64,000 nucleotides of DNA from Chloranthus sessilifolius (taxonomy: Eukaryota; Streptophyta; Magnoliopsida; Chloranthales; Chloranthaceae), in contig CM037598.1 of NCBI GenBank assembly GCA_021018995.1, positions 66,606,671-66,670,670 of the forward strand. The letters run 5' to 3'. The notes beneath the pieces are model-generated. The model was not told the DNA's origin. It saw nothing but the letters and a program-made list of their open reading frames with translations, and made no database searches. Shown here piece after piece: positions 36,417 to 49,336 of the stretch. A program made the translations under genes and the position numbers. The first letter of the stretch is position 1; the number at the start of each line of letters is the position of its first letter.

Positions 36417-37904
36417 TAGAATCTGTTACAATGAAATAAGGTCTCATTAACAGACGGTCCCTAATATCAAACAAAATCTCAAATCTCTAAACGATTTAAG
36501 ACTTGTCAGATGTCTCTAAAGCCGTAAGTTTTGATATTCCTTCGGCACCCCGAACGAAACACATGGCCCAATCATACACTTAGCGAAAACAAGCGGAGCC
36601 ATAACTAACTAACATAATCACAAAAAAAGAAAGAACTAGTACTATCCCTCAAAAACTCAAAATGACGGTTCTAATTCCATACAAATACATATGGAAAAAG
36701 AACCGACAAGAACCACCGATAAGGACCATTCCTTACCGAAACATGGTTCACCAAAAAGAATTACAGCCACCATTCGAATTAATACATATCCTTTACATTA
36801 AAACTAAACAACTCTAGTCTTTCAACCTAAGGTCGGACATACCGGGCCTAGCACAAACAAAATAGTCTTCGGGATGAATTTCTTCTAATTCCTTCCCATG
36901 AGAATAATCAGAATCCTCCTTCTCTGAAATCTCAGCTCCTACGCCTTCACCTGTACTTGTGACATTTAGTCGATGAATGAGCTTCATCCAAGCTCAGTAG
37001 GGACAAACTCATAGCATGCATATTGTGAACATCAAACACATATCTTATGGCATAATGGAAACAAATTTTATCAAAGACAGATGCACATTTGTGATGTCAT
37101 AACATAGAACACAAAAGTAGAACTTGAAAACATGAACACATACTTACATCATGATCTTAACACACGAAAAAACTTAAAAGTGTTTTACTTAACTTATTGC
37201 ATGAGGAACTATAGCCTCAAGCCCTCAATGGAATACCCACCATCGTCATTCACATGAACCATTTTCACATATATCTAAGGTCCCATAAAGTTGGACACTT
37301 AGCCGAAACACAGTTACCGTTATACAGTAGGATTCACAAAGTCACATATATCACAAAGGGTGTACGGATTAGCCGCCGTACCGGCCACGGATATCCTGCC
37401 GCGTCAGTCACGGTTATACTGTCGAGTCGGTCGAGTGTTCACATATAAACCTCAAATCGAAGTGCATACATATAACTTATTACCGTGTAAAGTGATAATT
37501 GTAGCTTAGTTTGAAAGTCTGAACAATTTCTCACACACTAATCAAAATGGATTGAATCTTGAAGGATTCCACATATTCATACACAATTTCAAAACACATA
37601 CACATGCTTATTCTTTCTCAAATCAGAGTCATAACCAATTTCAAATAATTTTATCAAAGAACAACTCATAACATAACACACATGCCAATGTATTTAATGC
37701 ACATGATATCAAGTTTTCCCTACCTCAAAATCTCAAGCCACGAGTGCTTAATCGACAGTTGGAGTTCGCATTGATTCGCATGACACAAGCTCACCTAAAA
37801 CACATCAAATCCATGGTTCATACATCAGAATGATGCTAAACATAAGATGAAAGATTCCCTCAAAATCCCGCAGTCAAAACACAATAAATTTATGAATCTG
37901 GCAA

Positions 37905-38420
37905 TTTCGATCGATCGAATCCCAGTTTTGATCGATCAAAATCTGAATTCGATCGATCAAAAGTATCTCGATGGGTCCAATCCCACAAAATTCGATTAAC
38001 ACCCACATAGTTCGATCGATCCAAAATATTTCGATTGGTCGAATCCTTCAGAACTAATACATCAAACACCCAGTTCAATCGAACGATTTTCATTTCGATC
38101 GATCGAATCACAAATTTGATCGATCAAAAATATTTTGATCAGTCGAATCCTTCAGAACCTAGAACTTAGCAGTGAAATCTCGATCGATCGATTTATAATT
38201 CGATCAATTGGATCTAAAATTCGATCGAACAAAATTAATTTCGATCGGTCGAATCCTGACAGCAAATTTTCTAAAACCCTGTTATATACGTTTCGATCGA
38301 TCGAGTGTGAGATTCGATCGATCGAAACACATTTCGTTCGATTGAACGAATTTCCTCAGAAATCAAATTCATTTGAATTGGGTCAATTTCGATCGATCGG
38401 ATAAAATTTTGATCGATCAA
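37905..38420. repeat. TCGATCGATCGA palindrome array in the H LTR
   Basis: Units such as TTTCGATCGATCGAATC recur with irregular spacing, many carrying one change (for example TCGATCGATCAA). The array sits at the same relative place in the LTR as TCGATTAATCGA does in family 1, but the palindrome core is different. Confidence 0.88.
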
Positions 38421-38665
38421 AAAATGCAGATTTCACCCAATAATGGGTTTTTGCATTTCATTTTCATTCTTTCTCAGATCTTACCCTATTTCTTAAAACT
38501 TTTCGATCACAAACAATGTGAAACACTATCTAGCACAATTGCATCATTCACACATCATTTTCATACCTTAATTTGATCCGATTCTTCTATCTTTGCCTCC
38601 AAATCGGACTAGGGTTTCACCAGACAAACAGCGTTTTGTTCTTCTTCAACTAGGCTCATAGCTTC

Positions 38666-41293
38666 TGTAATAACCCGAAAAAGCACGTCAAACGAGGACC
38701 TCGGGATCCGTGCCCGATTGGTCCTAGGTTTGACCATGAGATAGTTTATTGATAAACTTATGGTGAGATGAGCGAATGTGATGTGTGAACCAATGTAGAA
38801 GAGTGGAGAGATAGAGGAGTGTGTAGAGTGGCATACACTGATGAGTGTGTATGTGCTCCACACCGAGAAAAGAGATAAGATAAAAAGGGTTGAAAACCCT
38901 AACTTTCATGTTTTGGTGGTTGAGAGAAGTAAAGAAGAGAGAGAAAGAGAGAGGAGTAAGAGAGGAGTTATTGTGGGTGATTGGAAGAAGGATTCAAGCA
39001 TTAAAGAGGCCGGATTTGACGCAAGGAATCCGTTAGAAACCAAAGCTGGAACCCTTGCCTTCCAACCCTAGATTTGAAATCAACTTGAGAGCTATCAAGG
39101 TAAAATTTTTGTAAATAAGATGCATAGATTATAGGGTTAAGTTGCGAAAATGTGGGTTAAATCATAGGATAATGGCTTAGAAAATAGAAGAAAAGTATGG
39201 AAAGATGGGAAAACACTCGAAAGAAATTTGAATCGACAATTTCGATTAATCGAAATTGGGTTTGATTAATCGAAATTGGCGAGAAGTCGAAGGGTCGGAG
39301 GACCCGATTTGATTAATCGAATTGAATTTCGTTTAATCGACTTTGGTCTTCGATTGATCGATTTGGGCATCGATTAATCGACTGAGAAACTCCAGTGGAC
39401 CCCAGTGGTTAAAGGAAATGACTTGAGGCAAAATCGACTAATCGAAATGGGATTGATTAATCGATTTTGGTTTTCGATTAATCGATTTAGAATCGATTAA
39501 TCAACTTGTGAAACTCAACTGTTCGAACTGAGGGTCTACTTTGCGAAAAGAACGATTTCGATTAATCGAAATTGGATTCGATTAATCGAATGAAAACTCA
39601 TTTATTGACAAAGGAATTTGCTTTGCGAAAAGAAGAATTTGATTAATCGAAATTGGATTCGATTAATCGAATGAAAACTTCATTATTCGAATCGAGAATG
39701 GACTTTGCGAAGAGAATTTCGATTAATCGAAATTGTTTGATGTCGATATTTACTTTCGATTAATCGATTTTGGAAATCGATTAATCGAATCAGATTCGAT
39801 TAATCGATTTTGGAATTCGATTAATCGACTGTAGTAAACTTTGTGGACTTTTGATTCTTACTTCAAGACTCTAGGGGGGTCTTGAGACTTATTCATTACA
39901 TCTTTTGTGACGTTTCGAGGGTGTTTAATGGTATCATAGGTGATACGTATGGAAGTGGGCACAAGGAGCCGAGTGGGACCTTGATGCATTAAATCGATAG
40001 AGACCTAAGGTAGGGAACACCTTGAACATGTACCTTATTTTGCAAGAGCATGTATGTAGTGATATAAATTTCCATTCAAATATTTTTACTGCTTAAAGAA
40101 TTGTGAAAAGCGTGTGTGTGTGATATTCATAAGAGTAAACAAATGAGCCATCCCCAGGGGATGAAGAAGTAAAGAGAAAAGAGCATCGTGTGATGCAAGT
40201 AGTGAATGGATACATCCTGTGGATGTATCCAAGGATTGAATCATGCTTGATAGGGCCTAACTGATATAAGATAGCACACTTACACGGTGAATAACTATAT
40301 GTAAGGCACCGATATTTTTGTTATTTGAGGTTTGATAGGTTACCCCACCGACGAGGCGGGATATCCACGACTGGCAGGGCAAGGTATCCGTGACCGATAC
40401 GGTCGCCAAACCGTAGGCCAGTGCGGAGCCTTATGCGGACATAGTAAGTACACCCTGTGGTGTTGATGAGATGTGAAACCCGCCACCAATCCCGGGGAAA
40501 GGGCTTGGTACTATTAGTATTCCAGGGAATACATTTAAACCGCTATATAGATGACGATGAAGGGTATCTCGTCGGGGCTCGATGCTATATTGCTCGGGGA
40601 TTATTTAAGTTGAAGTTTAAGTTTTGCTTTAGGCCTTCTCAGCATCATTCATGATTAACTAAAAGACATGAGTAATCTACCAGTAATTGAAGTGTTTTAA
40701 CTGTTTTTCATCAATAAATGCATAGACACATCATGCATGCATATCATAGAATACATGTGAGTTATATTTTATATGTTCAATTGTGTTCTGTTCCCTATTG
40801 AGCTAGGATGTAGCTCACCCTATAGACTATACGTCGCAGGTCCACTACTAGCAGCTGCCGAGGCTTCAGGAGACGCTGACCCCGGTGAGTCGGACCTTGC
40901 GGCCGGCGAGGAGTTAGAGCCACCTCCAGAGGACTTCTTCTAGAGGACTCTGCTGTGCGACTTTGAGGAGTTTTAGTTGGAGATTGTACGGCTTGGTATG
41001 TCAAGCCTGGTTTTTGATTAAACCTTGTGTATATGGATATCAGAGTATTCTTTTGGGCGAACCATCCATGATGATGGTTATCATCGATGGTTCGGATCGG
41101 TTCTCCCTTCATGCAGAGGCATGAGGGTAGAACTGTCTTTTGAGAAGTATTTCTATGTAGATTTAATTTCCGCAAGTTGTTCTTATTTATTTTATGCTTG
41201 ATATACCAGTGTTCCGGGCATAATTGAGGGGCACGGTCAAGATGATCGTGCTGATGGCACGGGTTTCGGGGTGCCGAAATCCGGGCTGTCACA
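38666..41293 (+). mobile_element. Family-1 solo LTR inserted in the H LTR (TSD GCTTC)
   Basis: 2628 bp, TGTAATAACCCG ... GGGCTGTCACA, in plus orientation, opposite to A, B, C and F. It is flanked by GCTTC at 38661-38665 and 41294-41298, so it arose by LTR-LTR recombination within a full element. It carries a TCGATTAATCGA array at 39225-39840, a CT/GA-rich block (38930-38970) and the GC-rich near-repeat block (40335-40440). Apparent ORFs inside it are not genes. Confidence 0.94.
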
Positions 41294-41658
41294 GCTTCGC
41301 ACTTCAAGAATGAATCGTTCTTGCATTCAATCACATTCAACACCTTCGATTCTCCCTCTCTCTTCTTAACTTCAAATCATAAGCAATAAAGGGTATTGAA
41401 TGCAAAGTTAATAAGGGTATTTATTTCCCCCTATAAGCAAGCATTAGGCTTAGGTACAAAGCAGCTACACCTATGTTAGGTATATGAAAGTCCACTAACC
41501 CTTCAACACAACCTATTTCCCTTTCTCACACAAAATCAGTTCCATAGGATTTAATCTACATACTTTACTAAGTCTTTAGGCATGGTCCTCGACGTGTAGA
41601 CAGTCAGGCACGCGCACCGAGGCATACAGTTCACAGGTCAAAACTTTGAGACGTTACA

Positions 41659-44600
41659 ACCAGTAAGAAATCAAAGATATCAATAATTGTTAAGTAATTT
41701 TTTTAGTGTCCCTTATTTTTGTGCCAATGAGGGCATTGTCCGATTTAAGTTTTGGGGGGATACACAATTTCTATATAGCAGTAAGTAGTTTAGTTTTAGT
41801 TTAGTTAATTTAATTTTTTTAGAAAATTTTTAAAATTTTTGAATTTTAGTTGATCAGTACATAGGAATTATGATAGAAAAAATTATAATTCTTGAAAAAC
41901 TTACGATTCATTATAGTAGAAATCCAACAATTAGAAAAAAGAACAGTTACAATTCATGTTTAGCTCGTTTAACACTGTATTGTATTAGAATGGATATTTA
42001 AAACAATAGATTGATCTGAACTGCAAGAATTTTAGACTATAGTTTCAGAACTTTAGACTGTATTAGAATGGATGTTTATTCAGAGACTGTTTCTTTTATT
42101 CAAATAAAAAAATTTCTGTGAACTTTTATAATGATATGAAATCTCATACTGTTGAAATTAGAATAAAAAATATTCTATGATAACCTGATTTTTTGTCTAG
42201 AACTATTTATTAGAAATATTAAAACAATAAGACATCTATGCTAGTAATTAGTAAAGATGATTTAAGGCCATCTTTTATTAAATCATAGCCAAAAAAGCCA
42301 AAATCTCAAAATAAATCTTATACATTGAACCCATATTAGAAGCCTAAATCGAATTTCTTTGTACCAAAAATCAGATAAACCCTTAACCATATGTTCTACC
42401 CAATGTTTTCAACCTTTAACCCTTATATTTTCTGAGATTTTAGAATGCAAAAGAAGGGAAGAAGAGGGAGTAGAAGGAATAAAAAGTAAAAACAAATAAG
42501 GAGAATGCTAAAAAATAGTACAACTAAAGAAATCTAAAGAAAAATATGAGAATGAATGAAAAATCATAAAAGACGATTTAGAAAGAAAAGAAAGAAAAAT
42601 CGTGAAGAACGAATTCTAAAGAAGAAGAACGATTTAGCAAAAAGCTTTCAAAAAAAAGAAAAATCATAAAATGCAATTTTACAGAAGAAATGGGATTTAC
42701 AAAATGAGAAAAAAACAAGAAGAATAAAAATGGGAAGAAATTATCCAATTAATGGATACTTACTGAAGAAAAAAAAAAAACTGAAAAGATAGGAGAAAGA
42801 AGAGCTAAATTCTCATAAAAAAATTTGAATCATTTTCTACCTTTCTTTGACACCTTCTAAAACCTAAAGTCTCATTATAAGTCGAACGAAAGACCTTTCT
42901 GATTTATGATTTGCAAAAGCATAAGCCTAGTAGAGATATAGATTCTAGATACTATGGATTGCACAGGGATTCATATGAATAAAGTAGATTATCCTTTTCT
43001 ATGAGATTGATAATTTTATCTTTAATTGAATTTTTTTGAAAAATATATTGAGAGAACCCAAAAAGTTTCGATATCCTTTTGAGAGTATGTCAACAGTGAG
43101 TTTTTGAATGAAAATATTTTCTAAATCTGCAATTTAGAAAAAATTATGAAGAATAAACTGTTCACTAATGCATTTATCTCCTTGCTTATTATGAATTAAA
43201 ATTGTTAGAGTTCTAATCAAGGATAACTGTTATAATGGAAAGTAAGGATAAAAGATTGGTAATTTTAGAAAATCGTAATAAACTATGTATTGACTAATTT
43301 GACCACATAGGTAATTTAGGTAATTTAATTAGTGTACAAAATAAATTTAGAATTTTTATTTTCGAAAAATATTTTAAAAATCTAAAAATATTTGAAGTTT
43401 GTAGGTAATTTTACGAAAAACCTTCAAGAGACTACAACTCCTCCACTAGGGATCACCCAGGGGTTTTAAATTCTTAGTTAATATTTCCTTGTTTGCTAGG
43501 GACTAGCAAAATATAAGTTTGAGGGTGTGATCAGTCACATAATATATCATTTTATCACCCTTAATTTAGTGATGCTAGGACTTAGTTTGCTAATAATAAG
43601 TTACTGATGTGCAGATATTAAAGATAATCAGTAAAAGAGAGTCAAAATGTTAATTTTTATCAAAATAAACCCAAAAGAGCAATAAAAGACGATTAAGCGT
43701 AAAAAGACGATTCGTTATATACTGAAGACTAGAAAATCGTGAAAATATGATTGAGCGCTGCTACCAAAGAGAGAAATGAGAAATCGTAGTTTATGATTCT
43801 TCAAAAAACGTTTAAGAAGCTGAAGCGATACAAAATGAAAAGCGATGAATCGTAATTTAAGGAATCGTCTAGAGAGAGAGCTATGAAAGATAGAAAGTCG
43901 TGATTTATGATTTTCCAGAAAAAGAAGAAAAGAGACAATCATGATTTACGATTGTACTAATAGAAGCTTTCCCACTGCTGCTGCTGATGCTGATCACGTG
44001 AAGATTTTTATTGCCATGAACAGAATTAGAAGAACTCTAGAATTAGAAGTTTGGCTGACTATGGATTTGGGAGATTGACGAAAAAGAATCTTAATGGGAC
44101 TCTACTACTGAAATAAAGGAACAATCTAGAAGTGCATCAACTAAAGAAAGCAAGGAAGATAGAATTAGAATTAGAGTTATATTAGGAATCTTTTATTTCT
44201 TCTATTAGAATTAGAAGTTTTATTAACCGACTCCTTATAATCTATAAGTAAGAGAGCCCGATATAGGAATAAATCTTCGAAGAAATTCTCAGTATCAATT
44301 GACGACTGAGGTTGAGTTTTCTTCCAATCAATTTAGAGTAGATTTTATTACTTTATAGATTTGATATCCAAGGTTTCTCAAGAGCAATTAACGACTATAA
44401 TTGGGAGCTGAAGATTAGAGTAGATATATGTAGTTTTTCAGAAGCAATTGACGACTGCGACTGAGGAGTGAAAAATATAATTTTTATTGCTTTTTAGTTC
44501 ATATTTTATTTTCTTTTATTTCATGCTCTGTAAATATCTTCAAATTTTAATTTGAATTGATGACTCAAATTGAGGTTATCAGGTTCTAATAATGATCGTT

Positions 44601-44762
44601 ATCAGGTTCTAAACTCCTCAGGCCGTTTCAGGTGATTGTATTATTGATTGTACAAACACTTGTAAGCGTTAAATAGATCTTTTCGGGTCATTGAACCATA
44701 CGACTATCTAATAAATGAGTAATGAGTTAATCAAGGACACAACCGTAAAATATGTAGTCACA
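41659..44762 (+). mobile_element. 3' end of Athila/Tat-like element Z (3' untranslated region and LTR)
   Basis: 41659-43525 is AT-rich and non-coding. Near 41725-41765 it has GCCAATGAGGGCATTG and TTTAAGTTTTGGGGGG, the kind of string found after pol in Athila/Tat-group elements. A purine tract AATATAAGTTTGAGGG (about 43510-43525) precedes TGTGATCAGTCACA, the likely LTR start. The LTR would run to about 44762 (GTAGTCACA). Assignment rests on these signatures and on the absence of chromovirus features. The coding part lies elsewhere or is deleted. Confidence 0.55.
43526..44762 (+). repeat. Probable LTR of element Z
   Basis: Starts TGTGATCAGTCAC after a purine tract and ends near GTAGTCACA. It contains repeated ACGATT/AATCGT motifs in both orientations (43690-43940), three spaced copies of CAATTGACGACTG or CAATTAACGACTA (44310-44460), and a possible TATA region CCTTATAATCTATAAG near 44232-44247. 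The right border is inferred, since chromovirus 3' sequence starts right after it. Confidence 0.5.
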
Positions 44763-44804
44763 TTACCTTAGGTCATGATCGATTTTCGAGGACGAAAATC
44801 TTAT

Positions 44805-44817
44805 AAGGTGGGGAAAA
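44805..44817 (+). other. Polypurine tract of chromovirus G
   Basis: AAGGTGGGGAAAA directly before the LTR start TGTAACAACCCC. The upstream TTTTCGAGGACGAAAAT (44782-44799) is the chromovirus 3' sequence also present in A-D. Confidence 0.82.
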
Positions 44818-44955
44818 TGTAACAACCCCAGATTTTCGGAATCGTATAAGCCACATGCCACGCATGTGTATGTGTGGTTCATAAGGAAACCTGGGTCAAC
44901 ATATACACACGGTGTGTATATGTGTATAACATATTATATTTTTCCTTTCCTTTCA

Positions 44956-44964
44956 CTATATAAG
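44956..44964 (+). promoter_or_regulatory. TATA box of the G LTR inside an inverted repeat
   Basis: CTATATAAG is flanked by CCTTTCAC (44949-44956) and GTGAAAGG (44964-44971), so the TATA element lies in the loop of a perfect 8-bp inverted repeat. A second small inverted repeat, GGAGAGAAGTATCTCC, follows near 44973-44988. Confidence 0.6.
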
Positions 44965-45336
44965 TGAAAGGGGAGAGAAGTATCTCCCCTATGTAACATC
45001 ATTTTAACCTAAATAGAGAGGAGGAAGATAGAGAAAGAGAAAAGAGAGACTTGTAGGGAGGAAAGGCTAAGGCCTGGTGGGAGTGTAAACCGGTGGAAGA
45101 CTGGAGAGAAGGTCAATCGTAATCAGAGATCTCTTCGTTTCTAACAGGGATTCGAACGTTGGATCAAGCCGACTACGAGATCCGCCGATTTAGGTAAGAG
45201 ATAATGCTTGAGAAGTGCTTATGTATGTCTTAATGATAACCTACAATGTTTAGGGGCAACGGCCGATTAATTTTATTTAAGATTTAAGGAAATAGAATAG
45301 ATTTCTTGCATAAAATCACGAAGTAAAGGTTTCCGC

Positions 45337-45560
45337 CCTCGCTCGAGCGATCTAAAACGTCTCGCTCGAGCGAGGACAGAATATATAACCTGGGAATAGT
45401 GCATTCTGGGCTCGCTCGAGTGAGACCCATATTGAAAGAATAGGCTCGCTCGAGCGAGGTAATCCGACACCTCGTTTTAACCGCGCGAGCGAGGTTAAGA
45501 GGTCGCTCGAGCGAGGCTTCACGACCGCTCGAGCGAGGTTAAGAGGTCGCTCGAGCGATA
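45337..45560. repeat. CTCGCTCGAGCGAG palindrome array in the G LTR
   Basis: Eight or so units built on GCTCGAGC, extended to CTCGCTCGAGCGAG, with short spacers (GGTTAAGAGGT occurs twice). It is about 380 bp downstream of the TATA box, so it is probably in the transcribed leader. The position corresponds to the palindrome arrays of the other families, but the sequence is GC-rich and unrelated. Confidence 0.88.
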
Positions 45561-47804
45561 CACCAAAACTAAAATTTAATTCTTTTATGTATACAAATAT
45601 ACCTCATGTGAACTATGCGCTCAAGGAGTGCTAGTGACCACTAATGACCATTCTAAGGCATGTCTTTTCGCATGAAATGTAGATTGATGTGAGATCGGGA
45701 TGTGTCATCACTACGAGAAGGGACCACTGAGTTTTGCCTGGAGGTAGGGAACCTTATCGAAACATGTACATCGTTCAGTTTCGCATATGTGTAGTACAGA
45801 TTTGATTGCTAAACTAAGTACCTCATCATGTCACATAAATAGAGCGTGCGTGTGTTGACTTCAGAAAATGAAGCCAGAGGTCCCAAGGGGACGCAAGAAC
45901 TATAAGATGAATACATACATGATACAACATATCAGTAGCATCCCAGGGGTGCAGATGAGAATCAGTGGGGAAAAGAGAGTAAAGTGATGAGGCCTAATAT
46001 ATTAAAAATTAGCACAATCACGGTGAATAACTACATGTAAGGCACACTTGATATTTTTGTTATTTAAGGTTTATTTAGAATACCCCACCGACGTGATGGA
46101 TACCCACGATCGACTTGAATATCCGTGACGATGCGGCGGTTAATCCAGATCTGATGAGCACATCCTGGATGTAGATTTAAAGAGACCCCGCCACCTAGGA
46201 GAAAGGGCTTGGGCGATATTCTGTGGAATGCAAAATTGATAACTGCCTAGTTAGATTTACGATGGTGGATATTCTATCGGGGCTCGATGCTATATTGCTC
46301 GGGGACTATTTAAGTTAAAGAGTTAAGTTATTAGGCCGGAGTCACAACTAAACGAGTAAGATGAGAAAGAATAAAACCATGTAAAGTAAGTAGTGGTGTT
46401 CACCTTTTCCTTCAGTTATTTCGATTGCCTTCCAGATAGTGATAGCAGATAAACTATACTTTTCTTTTACTGCACAACATATATGTCAGAATTAATCTAT
46501 ATGTTCTTTACGTTTCCCTATTGAGCTAGGATGTAGCTCACCCCTTAGACTATACGTCGCAGGTGAAACACTCGCGGCAACACAGTTTTCAAGAGACGTT
46601 GATCCTAAGGGTTCAGATTTCGCAGACGGAGAAGAGTTAGAACCTCCTCCCGAGGAATTCTTTTAGAGGTGCTTTACGTTTAGAAGTGGTGAGTAGAGAG
46701 TGCTCGTGGCTTGGCATGTCAAGTCCTTTCTTTTAAATGTAATTAAATGCTATACTTTTCTTTTGGCAAACTATCGAAGATGATAAGATTATCATTTATG
46801 GGCCAAGGTAGTTCCTCTGCTCTTAAATTGGCATGAGACTGGAACAGTCTGTTAGTTGCTAGACCTTATTGAAACATGGAGACTTAATTAATTGAAGTTT
46901 TGGTAATTTAAATTGTTGACTTTTAATCGATATGTGATGTTCCGCTTAGATTTAAGGTGCATGACCTCGAGGGTCGTGCTGATGGCAGATTTTTGAGTAA
47001 CGAAAATTGGGCTATCACATATGCTCACAAACTTATTTAAGTTTTGGTACTCTGTACCTTTGACAACCTCATCTGAAAGCTTGGGCCCAATAAGGAAGAT
47101 AGCTGGGAAAATGATGGGTTAGGCCTGGTGAAGATGAAGCTCGCCAGAAGTTGTCAGTTGGTGAGCCTGGTGAGTAATAATTTGGTTAGGCCTGAATAAG
47201 AACATTTTTATAAGAATGATAAGAACACTGAGGGAAAAATAATGTTATCTAATTTGGTTTTGCTAAGATCTCTGTGGGGTGTCTTCTTCAAAACATACAA
47301 CATGACCGAGTCATTTGTTTAGGAGATTCATCAGCCTCCACTAATAGGCAAAGAGGTAACACGACCGTGTCTTAAATAAACCTTAGTTATAGTACATTCA
47401 AGCAGGGACTAAAAGAAAAGCATTTAAACCATCAAGAGTACAACACTACATGGTGGTCGCAACGACGTTGGTTACAGTCCCGATTGAAAACTCATTAAAG
47501 GGAAATTTTTCCTACAACAACTGAACCATGTTGCAGTACTAGACACTATTAGTAAAGGTTGCAGTGTGTCCAAATCACAAATTTTAAATGAAGATACTTC
47601 ATTGGCTTACACTGTTGAAGTACACTCAATTCATTTAATTAAGTAAACAAAGTTAAGATAAGTAAATAGCTTTAAAATAAAAAGGTCAAAAAATACATTC
47701 TATACTCATTCATATGACTAATAAGGGATTATAGAAAGGATACCGAAAACTAAGTTTTGTCGAAATTGCATTTAAATAAGGATAGAGAAAACTTGCCAAT
47801 ATTG

Positions 47805-47807
<3 letters not shown>

Positions 47808-47837
<30 letters not shown>
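47808..47837. repeat. (AT)n microsatellite
   Basis: Thirty bases of uninterrupted AT dinucleotides. Confidence 0.95.
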
Positions 47838-47840
<3 letters not shown>

Positions 47841-49336
47841 TTTTGAAATTTTTAACTTCAACTAAGTGTTTATCCCAGTATCCTATAAGAACAGATACGC
47901 AGAGTTGTTGCGTTTAAGTACCGTAACGCTTGCATTCTATGTTGGTGTGCAAGCTTGCAGGGTCACATTAAAGAATCTCGTACGCGACGTCATTTTAGCT
48001 ATACTGCTAAATGGATAAATCCTTTCTACCTTTTTTTGTGATACGAATGAATCATGTTTTAGTAAGAATACTAAGTTGTTGAGGGTTGTAAAAAAATATT
48101 ATGAAATTTGTAATCGTGGTAATTGGTAGATTCACGCATATATTTTGTGCAGATAACATGCAAATTGAAAATGTCGACATATTCTCTGCAGATATATCGC
48201 ATTTGTATTGCAGGAAGTGTACTTCCGATCAAAATGGGCGATCGTAGTGCAATTTTGCATTTATTTTTCACCTCTGATGGCCGGGCTCATATGGTTATAT
48301 GTCTTTTTATGATGGTCGGGTCCCTTTTATATGTCTTGTTATGATGGTCGAGTCCATCTGGTTGAACCAAATTTCATGTTTAGCCAGGTTTGTAGTCCCC
48401 CTGATGCCGACCATTTGTGGGAGATCATTGAGGCATTAAAAAATAGAATTTTGGTTTATGGATATGTATATTATCTTTTCTTAAATAGATAGGTCAATGG
48501 TTGATATAAAATTTATAATTTTGGGTATATCTTTTAGCATTTGGGAATATAATATTCCCTTGGGACTAAATTATGCTTCAAAGTTTTTGAAGATCCATTG
48601 GCCGTTTAAGCTGAAAAACGGTCCATAGTAATTCAATTCAAGAACTTTCTGTCAAAAAAGCTCATCCAAAGTGATTTTTTCTTTGGAATTTATCCATCAT
48701 TGGAACATCTGCAGGGTGGCAACCTGATACCAACCATTTTTTTTTGTCTTAATGGCTAATGATAAAGTTCACCAATCTGACAGTTCACATCTATTTATGG
48801 ACATGATTCTTTGGCTAAAACATGTTCCCATGATGGATGGCCACTTGGAAAATTTAGATTGACACAAATGGGAGCCACATAGCATAAGAATAAACCATAC
48901 TCTCAATGATGTAAGAAAAAAGTCTAATTTTATGGTATATGAGCATTTAAACGCCATTTTGGTTTTTAAATATTAGTCAGGAGCCATTATACCAATCCGA
49001 AACTGATTGACTTCTTTGAAGTTGAAGATGGAGAATGGCTCTCATCCCACTTCTACACATGGGTCTTCAAACCATTGCCATACCATGAGACAGATAGATT
49101 TTGATGAGAACGGCGTTTGATGTTGATGTATGCCAATGAACGTCTATGATAGATTTGGACAAAGCATGATAGCTATTTGTTTTGGTGGCACTCGCAAACT
49201 TAATAAAATGGTGAATGTAATTTTTCAATACAAAAAATGGAACCCTGCAAGTGATTAGAGATCTTGTGCGACTAGAGCTCCACTTGTTCTTGCGCGACTA
49301 AAAAGTGGCAACCTGAGCATACATCAACATAACGTG

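Larger units (their letters stand above)
36526..41658 (-). repeat. 5' LTR of element H, interrupted by a solo LTR
   Basis: Without the 2.63-kb insertion this is about 2.5 kb. On the coding strand it starts TGTAACGTCTCAAAG (41658). The left end is degenerate; the match to other LTRs begins at TTCGGCACCCCGAA (36541), so the boundary is approximate and no clear primer-binding site remains. It contains the GC-rich near-repeat block (37360-37440) and an array of TCGATCGATCGA palindromes. Confidence 0.82.
44818..47019 (+). repeat. 3' LTR of chromovirus G
   Basis: 2202 bp, TGTAACAACCCC ... GGGCTATCACA. It shares the GAGCTAGGATGTAGCTCACCCC block (46524-46545), GGGGCTCGATGCTATATTGCTCGGGG (46279 onward) and the GC-rich near-repeat block (46083-46150) with the other chromovirus LTRs, but is otherwise diverged. 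Only its 3' LTR and a short piece of 3' untranslated sequence are present; the interior is missing. Confidence 0.88.

Noticed and set aside
40795..41343. 182-residue minus-strand ORF
   Set aside because: It runs antisense through the end of the solo LTR and across its target duplication; homologous LTRs do not keep the frame.
41659..41663. ACCAG as target duplication of element H
   Set aside because: The left end of H is truncated at 19656, so there is no partner copy to confirm it.
45273..45470. 65-residue minus-strand ORF over the CTCGAG array
   Set aside because: Arises from the GC-rich palindromes and reads across the LTR; no homology expected.
47445..47575. Possible CACTA transposon end (CACTACATGG with GTTGCAG repeats)
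   Set aside because: No matching inverted end or 3-bp target duplication seen; the CACTA string alone is too weak.
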